Below are positions 1-6,192 of a stretch of DNA of 16,446 bases, in pieces. Position numbers and translations under genes: made by a program. This DNA is from Oscillospiraceae bacterium (GTDB lineage: Bacteria > Bacillota > Clostridia > Oscillospirales > Oscillospiraceae). The stretch spans positions 1 to 16,446 of the forward strand of contig JAQVYO010000023.1 in NCBI GenBank assembly GCA_028708585.1, given 5' to 3'. A model generated the notes under the pieces. That model searched no databases. It saw only the letters and a list, made by a program, of their open reading frames with translations, and was not told where the DNA came from. Within the stretch, counting starts at the first letter, position 1, and each line of letters starts with the position of its first letter.

Positions 1-41
1 CCTTGCCTCTTTTTTCCCGCTGCCCTGTCAGGCGCTCAATT

Positions 42-70
42 AATATATCAGACCCTTCTCCCTTTGTCAA
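42..70 (-). promoter_or_regulatory. Near-consensus SigA promoter firing out of the left edge
   Basis: Read on the minus strand there is a perfect -35 TTGACA (65-70), a 17-nt spacer and a -10 TATATT (42-47). Transcription would begin near position 35 and run off the left edge. About 35 nt of leader lie inside the window, including a purine-rich patch (AAAAAAGAGG) close to the edge that could be part of a ribosome binding site. The gene it serves lies outside the window. The sequence just upstream of the -35 is rich in A-tracts and could act as an UP element, which is inference. Confidence 0.75.
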
Positions 71-257
71 CACTTTTTTTCCCCTTTTTTCCCCTCCCTT
101 CGCAAAAAAATCTACCCCCTGCCTTTTCCCCCCCCTTTTTTCTGTTTCTTAATTTCCCTGATGAATTTTCCTTTTTCCGCTATCATCCCCTGCTAATATG
201 TATCCCACGGAAAACAGCTGGTCGAAAAACCGGATTCTGCAAAAAAGCCGCACGGCA
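71..257. other. Non-coding, strongly pyrimidine-rich (+) spacer
   Basis: This stretch is almost all C and T on the plus strand between about 71 and 185, with runs such as an eight-C tract near 127-136 flanked by T-runs. Short open frames cross it, but they have low-complexity Pro/Phe-rich translations, no ribosome binding site and no recognisable domain, so I treat it as non-coding. It separates the left-edge promoter from the terminator of the mscS transcript. Confidence 0.6.
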
Positions 258-306
258 GAAACAAAATCGAGCCTGTCTTTCCGGCGCACGCCGGAAAGAC
301 AGGCTC
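258..306 (-). terminator. Rho-independent terminator of the mscS transcript
   Basis: Positions 269-286 and 289-306 form an 18-bp perfect inverted repeat with a minimal CA centre, so in practice about 17 bp with a 4-nt loop. On the minus strand it is followed by GATTTTGTTT, a usable U-rich tail. On the plus strand no T-run follows. It lies about 100 nt after the stop codon of the MscS gene, so it most likely ends that transcript. Confidence 0.8.
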
Positions 307-405
307 GTACAGAGGAAGCCCTGCGCGCCCTTCATGCAAATCTTTGCCCGGAAAGGCCGCTTACTTTATTTCGGCAGGTCTTAAGGGAAAAGCCAGCGAG
401 CGCCT

Positions 406-1302
406 TTACCGCGGTTTGATCTCCGGAGCCTCCTGGGCAGACTGCGTCACGAGAAGCCTTTTGGGATAGGACAGCTCCACCCCTTCTTTCTCGAAAGCGC
501 GTTTCAGGCGGCGCAGCAGATCGCTTTTCGCCTGCGCCGCGGCGGCCACGTCCTCGGCCCACGCATATGCCCTTAACTGGATGCCTGAATCTTTGAATTC
601 CATCACCCGCAGCAGAACGTCCGGCTCGCCCTTTTCTTTCTGTTCCCGCGTCCGCACATCCAGAAACCCCGGATAGCCGCGGACCGTCCGCCCCATCAGC
701 TCCAGCGCCCGGTCCAGGTCCGACGTATAAGATACGTCCACATCCAAATAAAAGCAGACCGTATCTTCTTTATAACTGGCATTTTCAATGACCTGGCTGT
801 TCATGATGTTATTGGGCACCACCAGCCGCTTGTTTTCAAAGGTCCGGATGATCGTGTGCCGTATGGTGATTTCTTCAATGACGCCGGTTACGTCCTCATC
901 CAGATAGCGCACCAGATCCCCCACCCGAAAGGGCTTAAACAGGCCAATCAGCACACCGCTCACCAGATTGCCCGCGGATTCTTTGGCGGCCACACCTAAA
1001 ATCACTGCCGCAATGCCGGAGCCGGCCAGCAGGGAAGCTGCCACCTTGCCCAAGGACGGAAACAGGCCGGAAAGCGCCATAAAGCCCAGAAAATAGACGA
1101 GAGCCTTGGCAATGTACCCGATTACCGATACAAAGGCGATATGATCCTGCCGGTCCCTGGCCTCCAGCTGGCCCACCCACTTGCGAAACAGCTTTTTGAC
1201 CACCAGGGCCATGGCCGCAGTCAGCACAACGATCAGCGCCGCCTTGAAAAACAGCTTCACAAAATTGGCCGCGTCAAACCCGATCCATGTGAAAAAATCC
1301 AT
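406..1302 (-). CDS. mscS: Small-conductance mechanosensitive channel, MscS family
   Basis: 298 residues, close to the 286 of E. coli MscS. MscS channels open when membrane tension rises and release osmolytes on hypo-osmotic shock. Three hydrophobic segments are visible, at about 16-36, 57-80 and 86-121. The third is the Gly/Ala-rich pore helix (for example GSGIAAVILGVAAKESAGN). It is followed by the beta-domain signature FKPFRVGDLV (122-131) and the family motif VPNNIMNSQVIEN (162-174), then a soluble C-terminal alpha/beta domain to about 285. I chose the ATG at 1302 because GGAGGGAATAGGG sits just upstream and the protein then starts right before TM1. The longer frame adds 68 Arg/Gly-rich residues that would run across the promoter. 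The gene has its own promoter and terminator, so it is probably monocistronic. The family call is firm, but the exact physiological conductance is not something sequence can show. Confidence 0.93.
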   Translation of the reverse strand: MDFFTWIGFDAANFVKLFFKAALIVVLTAAMALVVKKLFRKWVGQLEARDRQDHIAFVSVIGYIAKALVYFLGFMALSGLFPSLGKVAASLLAGSGIAAVILGVAAKESAGNLVSGVLIGLFKPFRVGDLVRYLDEDVTGVIEEITIRHTIIRTFENKRLVVPNNIMNSQVIENASYKEDTVCFYLDVDVSYTSDLDRALELMGRTVRGYPGFLDVRTREQKEKGEPDVLLRVMEFKDSGIQLRAYAWAEDVAAAAQAKSDLLRRLKRAFEKEGVELSYPKRLLVTQSAQEAPEIKPR

Positions 1303-1339
1303 TTCCCTATTCCCTCCAGCAATTGGGGATTTTCCTTGC

Positions 1340-1368
1340 AGTATAGCATACTTTCCACGCGTTTTCCA
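1340..1368 (-). promoter_or_regulatory. Promoter of mscS with extended -10
   Basis: On the minus strand there is TGGAAA (1363-1368), a 17-nt spacer and TATACT (1340-1345), with a TG one base before the -10 (TGCTATACT), which is the extended -10 pattern. Transcription would start near 1333, giving a leader of about 30 nt that holds the ribosome binding site. The -35 is weak (4 of 6 matches to TTGACA); the extended -10 can compensate. Confidence 0.6.
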
Positions 1369-1508
1369 GATGCCGGGGCCGCTTTCTCCCCCCAGGCGGC
1401 GGACCTTCCCTTTGGAAACGGCGGAAAGGCCGCCAAAAGGCCCGCGGCCTTTCCGGGTAAGAAGATTGCATGCGGAACGCTCTCCGGAATCGCGGTTCTT
1501 TGACATGC

Positions 1509-1542
1509 GGAGAGCCGGCGCTTTTGACGGCGCCGGCTCTCC
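1509..1542. terminator. Strong GC-rich hairpin between the CoA-transferase and mscS genes, possible terminator
   Basis: This is a 13-bp perfect inverted repeat (1509-1521 with 1530-1542) and an 8-nt loop. It lies about 107 nt after the CoA-transferase stop and upstream of the mscS promoter, the right place for a terminator of the upstream gene, but neither side has a clear T-run. A second, weaker candidate is the 7-bp stem 1585-1591 with 1620-1626, which has a long loop and on the minus strand is followed by TTTCTT. The 346 nt between the two genes hold no other feature apart from the mscS promoter. Confidence 0.4.
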
Positions 1543-1648
1543 TGGTTATGGAAAAGATGACAAGGAAGAACGCTTTTTAAGAAACCGCCCGCATCACAGC
1601 CGGGGCAATTTCTTCTTCACGGGCGGCTTTTGTTCCGCGAACCCTTCG

Positions 1649-2947
1649 TCAGATGATAATATTCATCTTCTTTGCTTCGAACAAAAGCTCATCCCGGAAT
1701 TTTGGATGCGCAATGCGGATCAGTTCTTTGGTGCGCTGGCTGAGGGTCTTTCCCCGCAGCATGGCGATCCCGTATTCGGTTACGACGCGGTCCACATCAT
1801 TCTTGCTGGTGGAAACAATTGCGCCGGGAGTTAAAGCTGGCTTAATTTTGCTGATGCTGTCATTTTTGGCGGTGGAGGGGAACGCAATGAAAGACTTTCC
1901 TCCCTTGGACTGGGTAGAACCGCGCACATAGTCCACTTGCCCGCCGGTTCCGGAGAAATGCTTGCTGCCAATGGATTCGGCGCAGACCTGTCCGTAAAAA
2001 TCCACTTCCAGGGCGGAATTGATGGAAATGGCCCGGTCGTTCTGACAGATTACCGCCGGATCGTTGATATAATCCACGGAGTGGAATTCCACACCGGGGT
2101 TGTCATCTACAAAATCATAGAGCTTTTTGGAGCCCATGGCAAACACACACACGGATTTTCCCTTGTGGATCTGCTTGCTGTAGTTGGTCACCGCGCCGGA
2201 TTCCACCAGATCCACCATACTGTCGGTAAACAGCTCGGTGTGAATGCCCAGGTTTTTTTTGCTCATCAGCGCGTTGCCCACCGCGTTGGGAACCGCGCCG
2301 ACGCCCAGCTGAATGACGCCGCCGTCGGGGATCTCTTCCGTAATTAAGTTGCCGATGGTCTGGCTGACCTCGTCGATTTCCACCGGCGGAAGCTCCGCCA
2401 TGGGCACATTATTCTCGCAGAGGGCGTCCACCTTGGAAATATGAATATGCTGAGAGCCAAAGGTTCTGGGCATGTTGGGGTTCACTTCCAGAAAAATATA
2501 CCGGGCATTTTCATATTGGGCCATCACTTCCGCGCCGGTGCAGCCAAAGCTGAACCAGCCGTGCTTATCCATGGGCGATACCGTCGCATAAAAAACATCC
2601 GGTCTAAAAAACTCTCTCCACATGCCCGGAATATCCCTATAATAGTTGGGCATCACATCGGCAAGGCCCGCCTGCACCCCTTTGCGGGCGGGGGCGCCGG
2701 AAAACCAAGATACAAACGTATACCGCCCCTTCAGTTCCGGGGATAAAATGCTGGTGGGCTGAATCCCAAGGATCTGATGATGGGTGACTCCGTGCAGGTC
2801 GTTTTTCAAAATATGCTTTGCGATGGCCTCCGTCAGCCCCACCGGCATGCTGAGAGTGGTTCCGGTGGCACAGACGAACCCCGATTGGATCTGGGAGGCA
2901 ATCTCCTCCATTGACTTTAATTTGCGTTTATATTCTTCCTGATACAT
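1649..2947 (-). CDS. Acetyl-CoA hydrolase/transferase family CoA-transferase (4-hydroxybutyrate/butyrate type)
   Basis: 432 residues, the usual length for class I CoA-transferases of the 4-hydroxybutyrate CoA-transferase (AbfT/Cat2) group, which move CoA between an acyl-CoA and acetate through a glutamyl-CoA thioester. The likely catalytic Glu is residue 238 in LGIHTELFTD (233-242). From memory this matches the active-site Glu238 of the Clostridium aminobutyricum enzyme. Other family landmarks are the Gly-rich QLGVGAVPNAV (213-223), the VDYIND block (291-296), FSGTGGQVDYVRGS (331-344) and the C-terminal VVTEYGIAMLRGK (388-400). The start at 2947 has GGAAGGAGAAGG just upstream; the longer frame adds 29 basic residues without support. 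The substrate cannot be settled: I do not see the HFTxNSWHM block that I recall for butyryl-CoA:acetate CoA-transferase, so 4-hydroxybutyrate, succinate or another short acyl group is possible. It stands alone, without pathway neighbours. Confidence 0.88.
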   Translation of the reverse strand: MYQEEYKRKLKSMEEIASQIQSGFVCATGTTLSMPVGLTEAIAKHILKNDLHGVTHHQILGIQPTSILSPELKGRYTFVSWFSGAPARKGVQAGLADVMPNYYRDIPGMWREFFRPDVFYATVSPMDKHGWFSFGCTGAEVMAQYENARYIFLEVNPNMPRTFGSQHIHISKVDALCENNVPMAELPPVEIDEVSQTIGNLITEEIPDGGVIQLGVGAVPNAVGNALMSKKNLGIHTELFTDSMVDLVESGAVTNYSKQIHKGKSVCVFAMGSKKLYDFVDDNPGVEFHSVDYINDPAVICQNDRAISINSALEVDFYGQVCAESIGSKHFSGTGGQVDYVRGSTQSKGGKSFIAFPSTAKNDSISKIKPALTPGAIVSTSKNDVDRVVTEYGIAMLRGKTLSQRTKELIRIAHPKFRDELLFEAKKMNIII

Positions 2948-3186
2948 ATTCTTCCTTCTCCTTCCCGCTGATGCACATCTTCCTATGTATTGCCTTATGC
3001 GCCGCGTCTCAGTTCCTTTTTGCAATTTGGCCAAGCCGGCGGACCCGCTTTTCCCAGGCGGGGCAACCGGCTTGATTTCGGGCCGGCTGAATCGCCAAAC
3101 ATGCGCCGTTCCTGAACTTTTTGCTTCCTAATTTGTTGCATAGCGCATTTTTTGTCTTACAAATAGTTTGTATGCTAATAATTTGT
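2948..3186 (-). other. Long 5' leader of the CoA-transferase with a GC-rich hairpin
   Basis: If the promoter at 3193-3221 is right, about 240 nt of untranslated leader precede the start codon at 2947. It contains a structured element at 3033-3073: AAGCCGG pairs with CCGGCTT on the outside and CCCGC with GCGGG inside, closing on a 9-nt loop. No T-run follows it, so it is not a normal terminator. I do not recognise a known riboswitch class. An open frame across the leader has no ribosome binding site and I do not support it as a gene. Confidence 0.5.
3158..3172. promoter_or_regulatory. Short inverted repeat downstream of the CoA-transferase start site, possible operator
   Basis: TACAAA-TAG-TTTGTA is a perfect 6-bp inverted repeat with a 3-nt centre. 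It lies about 14-28 nt after the predicted transcription start of the CoA-transferase. Position and symmetry suit a repressor site, but I cannot name the regulator and the repeat is short. Confidence 0.35.
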
Positions 3187-3192
3187 GACTGG

Positions 3193-3221
3193 AGTATACC
3201 ATTGACATATGGCCTTGTCAA
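3193..3221 (-). promoter_or_regulatory. Consensus SigA promoter of the CoA-transferase
   Basis: On the minus strand there is a perfect -35 TTGACA (3216-3221), exactly 17 nt of spacer and a -10 TATACT (3193-3198). Transcription should begin near 3186. The surrounding DNA (about 3120-3290) is markedly AT-rich compared with the genes on either side. The -35 and spacer are overlapped by a 7-bp inverted repeat, listed separately. Confidence 0.82.
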
Positions 3222-3222
3222 T
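3201..3222. promoter_or_regulatory. Inverted repeat overlapping the -35 and spacer, candidate operator
   Basis: ATTGACA (3201-3207) and TGTCAAT (3216-3222) form a perfect 7-bp inverted repeat with an 8-nt centre. One arm is the -35 box of the CoA-transferase promoter and the other lies inside its spacer, so a dimeric protein bound here would block RNA polymerase. The regulator is unknown. Confidence 0.4.
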
Positions 3223-3425
3223 CATTTTTTGTGAAAAATTAATAAAGTTTTTTCCCGGATCTCCTTCCCTACTGAAATTTTATCAATAAAATCAGCAAAT
3301 GGCGGCTCAAATCCCGGAGAAGACACATCCGCCACAAGGCGCGTAAACGCCGCTTTTCCTCAAAATCCCTTGCATGAAAGTACCAATACACGCCACGCTT
3401 TTGGCCTGGGAAAGTCATTTGCGGG

Positions 3426-3466
3426 GCCTTTTCCGGGGTGCTCCGGAACCTTGCTGCGGAAAAGGC
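3426..3466. repeat. 10-bp inverted repeat just upstream of the gdpP promoter
   Basis: GCCTTTTCCG (3426-3435) and CGGAAAAGGC (3457-3466) are perfect inverted repeats separated by 21 nt, ending 11 nt before the gdpP -35 box. The place between two divergent promoters suggests a regulator site or the remnant of an old terminator, but no T-run follows on either strand. The rest of the stretch from 3223 to 3477 holds nothing I can support as a gene. Confidence 0.35.
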
Positions 3467-3477
3467 ATCCGCCCGCC

Positions 3478-3506
3478 TTGCCAATATATTTTCTTTTTGA
3501 TATAAT
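3478..3506 (+). promoter_or_regulatory. SigA promoter of the gdpP-rplI-dnaB-tilS-hpt operon
   Basis: TTGCCA (3478-3483), a 17-nt AT-rich spacer and a perfect TATAAT (3501-3506). Transcription would start near 3513, leaving about 144 nt of leader before the gdpP start. This is the only strong promoter I see ahead of the five tightly packed genes that follow. Confidence 0.8.
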
Positions 3507-3656
3507 GAAGCGGCAAAGCGGCGTTCTTGGAAAAGGCCATGGACCCGTGAGAAATCATCCGCATTTGTCTCTTTTCCCTTGATCTTGTTTTGCATTACTT
3601 TGCAGGGAGCGCCCGGGCTTAAGGCGCGGCGGCATCCAATTTTGGGGAGGATTCTA

Positions 3657-5648
3657 TTGAACAAAAAAATTTCCGGCCTGTTGGAGCCTGGCGTTCGGCT
3701 TTATTTTGTCGTTTTGGTCCTGTTCGCCGTTGCCTCGGCATTTTTCAATTATTACCTGGCCGCCGCGGAAGTCTGCGTTTTAATCGCCTTATACCTTTAT
3801 TTCCGCAGCACCAATTTGCGCAGAAAGCGGCAGATTCTGCAATATATCAACAACGTTACCTGCGACGTGGATACCGCCACCAAAGACACCATGTTAAACG
3901 CGCCTCTGCCCATGGTGATCTTCAAACCGGAATCCGACGAGGTAATCTGGAGCAACGAACGGTTTTTGCAGATTTCAGGGGAACGGGAGCGTTTGTTTGA
4001 TACGAAAATCACCCATTCGGTGCCCGGATTTACTTCCCGTTGGCTAATGGAGGGCAAAAACGAATGCCCGGCATATGTGCCTTTGGGGAACCGGAAATTC
4101 CAGGTGTTCGGCCACCTGGTGCGCACCCAGCCGGGAACGGGAGAGAAGGGGCTGCTGGCCACCACTTATTGGGTGGATATCACCGAATTTGCCGGCATCA
4201 AGGAAGAATATGCCTTAAGCCGCCCCGCCGCCGCCATCATTATGCTGGATAATTATGAGGATATTGTCAAAAACATTTCCGACAACGCCAAATCCTCCAT
4301 GTTGGCCGCCATTGACGGGAAAGTGGACGAATGGGTGGCGCCCGCCCGGGGCATTTTATGCAAATATGACCGGGACCGGTATTTGCTCCTGTTTGAATCC
4401 CGGTTCCTTTCCGCTTTCCGGGAGAAAAAATTCAGCCTTCTGGACGAGGTGCGGAGCGTGGTCAGCGCCAACGGAATCGCAGCCACCGTCAGCATCGGCG
4501 TCGGCATCGACGGGGACTCCATGGGCGATCTGTTCCAGTACGCCACCCTTTCCATTGAAATGGCCTTTTCCCGGGGCGGCGACCAGGTGGTCGTCAAAAA
4601 CCGGTATCAGTTTGAATTTTTCGGCGGCCGCTCCAAGGAGACGGAAAAGCATACCAAGGTGAAATCCCGGGTGATGGCAAGCACTTTGGGCAAGCTGATG
4701 AGCGACGCCTCTTATATCTTTGTGATGGGGCACGCCGTGCCCGATCTGGACTGCATCGGGTCCGCCGTCGGCATCTGCGCCATCGCCCGGAAACTGGGCG
4801 GCCGGGCCTTTATTATACTGGACGGCAATAACAATCTGGCGGAAGACCTCACCAGCCGTATGCTGGAAATTCCCGAATACACAGAGACTTTTATTACCGC
4901 TCAGGATGCGCTGGTGCTGGCCGACACCCGCAGCCTCCTGGTCGTGGTGGACACCAACCGCCCGGAACAGGTCATCAGCCCCGATCTGCTGCAGACCTGC
5001 AACCGGGTGGCGGTCATCGACCACCACCGGCGGGCGGCCACCTATATTCCGGACGCCGCCCTCAATTTCCATGAGCCTTTCGCTTCTTCCGCCAGCGAAC
5101 TTGTCACCGAGCTTCTGCAGTATCTTGCGGAGCCGAAGGATCTGCTGCGGGCGGAAGCGGAAGCGCTGCTCTGCGGCATCGTTCTGGATACCAAGAGCTT
5201 TTCCATCCGCACCGGAAGCCGCACCTTTGAAGCCGCGGCGTTTCTCCGGAAAGCGGGGGCCGACCCCACTCAGGTCAAAAAATATTTCCAAAACAATTTA
5301 GAAGGCACCGTCGCCCGGTACAACATCATCCGCAGCGCCCGGATTTACCGGAAAACCATCGCCATTGCCGCGGCCAATCAGGCTGCCAGCCGGATCATCG
5401 CCGCCCAGGCGGCGGACGAACTTTTGAACATCGCGGGGGTGGACGCCTCCTTCGTCCTGTATCCCGACGGAAATTCCGTCCTGCTTTCCGCCCGCTCCAT
5501 GGGAGAAACCAACGTGCAGATCATCGCGGAAAAGCTGGGGGGCGGCGGCAACAGCGCCACCGCAGGCGCCCAGATACGGGAGATTGACTTAGAGGAAGCG
5601 GTCAGCCGCCTCATCAAAGCCATTGACGAATATTTTGACGAAGCGTAA
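3657..5648 (+). CDS. gdpP: Cyclic-di-AMP phosphodiesterase GdpP (DHH/DHHA1 family)
   Basis: 663 residues, against about 659 for B. subtilis GdpP (YybT). It hydrolyses c-di-AMP to pApA and so affects potassium and osmolyte balance, cell-wall stress and beta-lactam tolerance. Domains in order: two N-terminal membrane segments (about 14-49), a PAS-like domain (about 70-175), a degenerate GGDEF domain (about 190-320, with no intact GGDEF but SIGVGID kept at 279-285), then the DHH phosphodiesterase domain. Metal ligands visible are GHAVPDLD (H359, D363, D365), D432, the DHH triplet at 455-457 and D511. The C-terminal DHHA1 domain has GGGGNSATAGAQ (628-639), where the usual GGGH histidine is Asn. 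I chose the TTG at 3657 because GGGGAGG sits 6 nt upstream; an earlier TTG at 3579 has no such site. It is first in the operon, 61 nt before rplI, the same order as in B. subtilis. Confidence 0.94.
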   Translation: MNKKISGLLEPGVRLYFVVLVLFAVASAFFNYYLAAAEVCVLIALYLYFRSTNLRRKRQILQYINNVTCDVDTATKDTMLNAPLPMVIFKPESDEVIWSNERFLQISGERERLFDTKITHSVPGFTSRWLMEGKNECPAYVPLGNRKFQVFGHLVRTQPGTGEKGLLATTYWVDITEFAGIKEEYALSRPAAAIIMLDNYEDIVKNISDNAKSSMLAAIDGKVDEWVAPARGILCKYDRDRYLLLFESRFLSAFREKKFSLLDEVRSVVSANGIAATVSIGVGIDGDSMGDLFQYATLSIEMAFSRGGDQVVVKNRYQFEFFGGRSKETEKHTKVKSRVMASTLGKLMSDASYIFVMGHAVPDLDCIGSAVGICAIARKLGGRAFIILDGNNNLAEDLTSRMLEIPEYTETFITAQDALVLADTRSLLVVVDTNRPEQVISPDLLQTCNRVAVIDHHRRAATYIPDAALNFHEPFASSASELVTELLQYLAEPKDLLRAEAEALLCGIVLDTKSFSIRTGSRTFEAAAFLRKAGADPTQVKKYFQNNLEGTVARYNIIRSARIYRKTIAIAAANQAASRIIAAQAADELLNIAGVDASFVLYPDGNSVLLSARSMGETNVQIIAEKLGGGGNSATAGAQIREIDLEEAVSRLIKAIDEYFDEA

Positions 5649-5709
5649 TCCGCCGCCGCGCGGCGCAGGGTGTTTCATACTGCCCGTATCAATTTTGGGA
5701 GGTTTCAAT

Positions 5710-6159
5710 ATGAAAGTCATTTTACAGCAGGATGTGAAAGGTCACGGGAAAAAAGGCCAGATGCTGGAGGTTTCCGACGGATATGCCAGAAACTACCTTT
5801 TGCCCCGGAAACTGGCGATGGAAGCCACCGCCGACGCCATGAACGTCATGCGCCAGCAGGAAAAAGCCCGAAAAGACCGGGAGCAGAAGGAAAAGGAAAC
5901 GGCCTTGGAGCTTTCGGAAAAGCTCCAGGCCTGCTTAGTCAAGGTTCCCGCCCGGGCCAGCGAGAGAGGGCAGCTGTTCGGCGCCGTCACGTCCAAGGAA
6001 ATCGCGGACTGCCTTTTGAGCCAGCACCAGATCGCCGTTGAAAAAAATAAAATCATCCAGGAGGAGCCTATCAAAAATTTCGGCGCTTACGAGCTGAAAT
6101 GCCGGTTGGGGCACGGGGTTGTGGGCGCCATCCACCTGATGGTGACGGAAGAAAAATAA
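5710..6159 (+). CDS. rplI: 50S ribosomal protein L9
   Basis: 149 residues, the normal length for L9, which binds 23S rRNA domain V near the L1 stalk and helps maintain reading frame. The N-terminal rRNA-binding domain carries the family signature: KGHGKKGQMLEVSDGYARNY (10-29) followed by LLPRKLAMEAT (30-40). A long charged helix rich in Lys, Glu and Gln (about 41-75) connects to the C-terminal domain (about 78-149). The ATG at 5710 is preceded by GGGAGG at 5697-5702. The longer frame from 5623 would overlap gdpP and add 29 residues without family support. The next gene, dnaB, begins 33 nt after the stop, so the three genes are almost certainly cotranscribed. Confidence 0.97.
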   Translation: MKVILQQDVKGHGKKGQMLEVSDGYARNYLLPRKLAMEATADAMNVMRQQEKARKDREQKEKETALELSEKLQACLVKVPARASERGQLFGAVTSKEIADCLLSQHQIAVEKNKIIQEEPIKNFGAYELKCRLGHGVVGAIHLMVTEEK

Positions 6160-6192
6160 ACGGCGGGGTTCGGGGGAGGAAAGGGAACCATC

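Noticed and set aside
64..384. Open frame of 106 codons on the plus strand near the left edge
   Set aside because: Low-complexity Phe/Pro translation from a pyrimidine-rich tract, no ribosome binding site, no recognisable domain, and it crosses a clear terminator hairpin.
3009..3221. Minus-strand open frame of 70 codons upstream of the CoA-transferase
   Set aside because: It begins inside the promoter spacer and -35 region, has no ribosome binding site and no domain; better explained as untranslated leader.
406..3656. MscS and GdpP as one osmotic-control module
   Set aside because: Both have osmotic roles, but they lie on opposite strands with separate promoters and a CoA-transferase gene between them, so proximity alone does not support a shared system.
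4356..5291. Long minus-strand frame (311 codons) opposite gdpP, and similar antisense frames opposite ftsH, tilS and the TauE genes
   Set aside because: These are shadows of GC-rich coding sequence: His/Gly/Asp-rich translations with no motifs, opposite genes with complete catalytic signatures.
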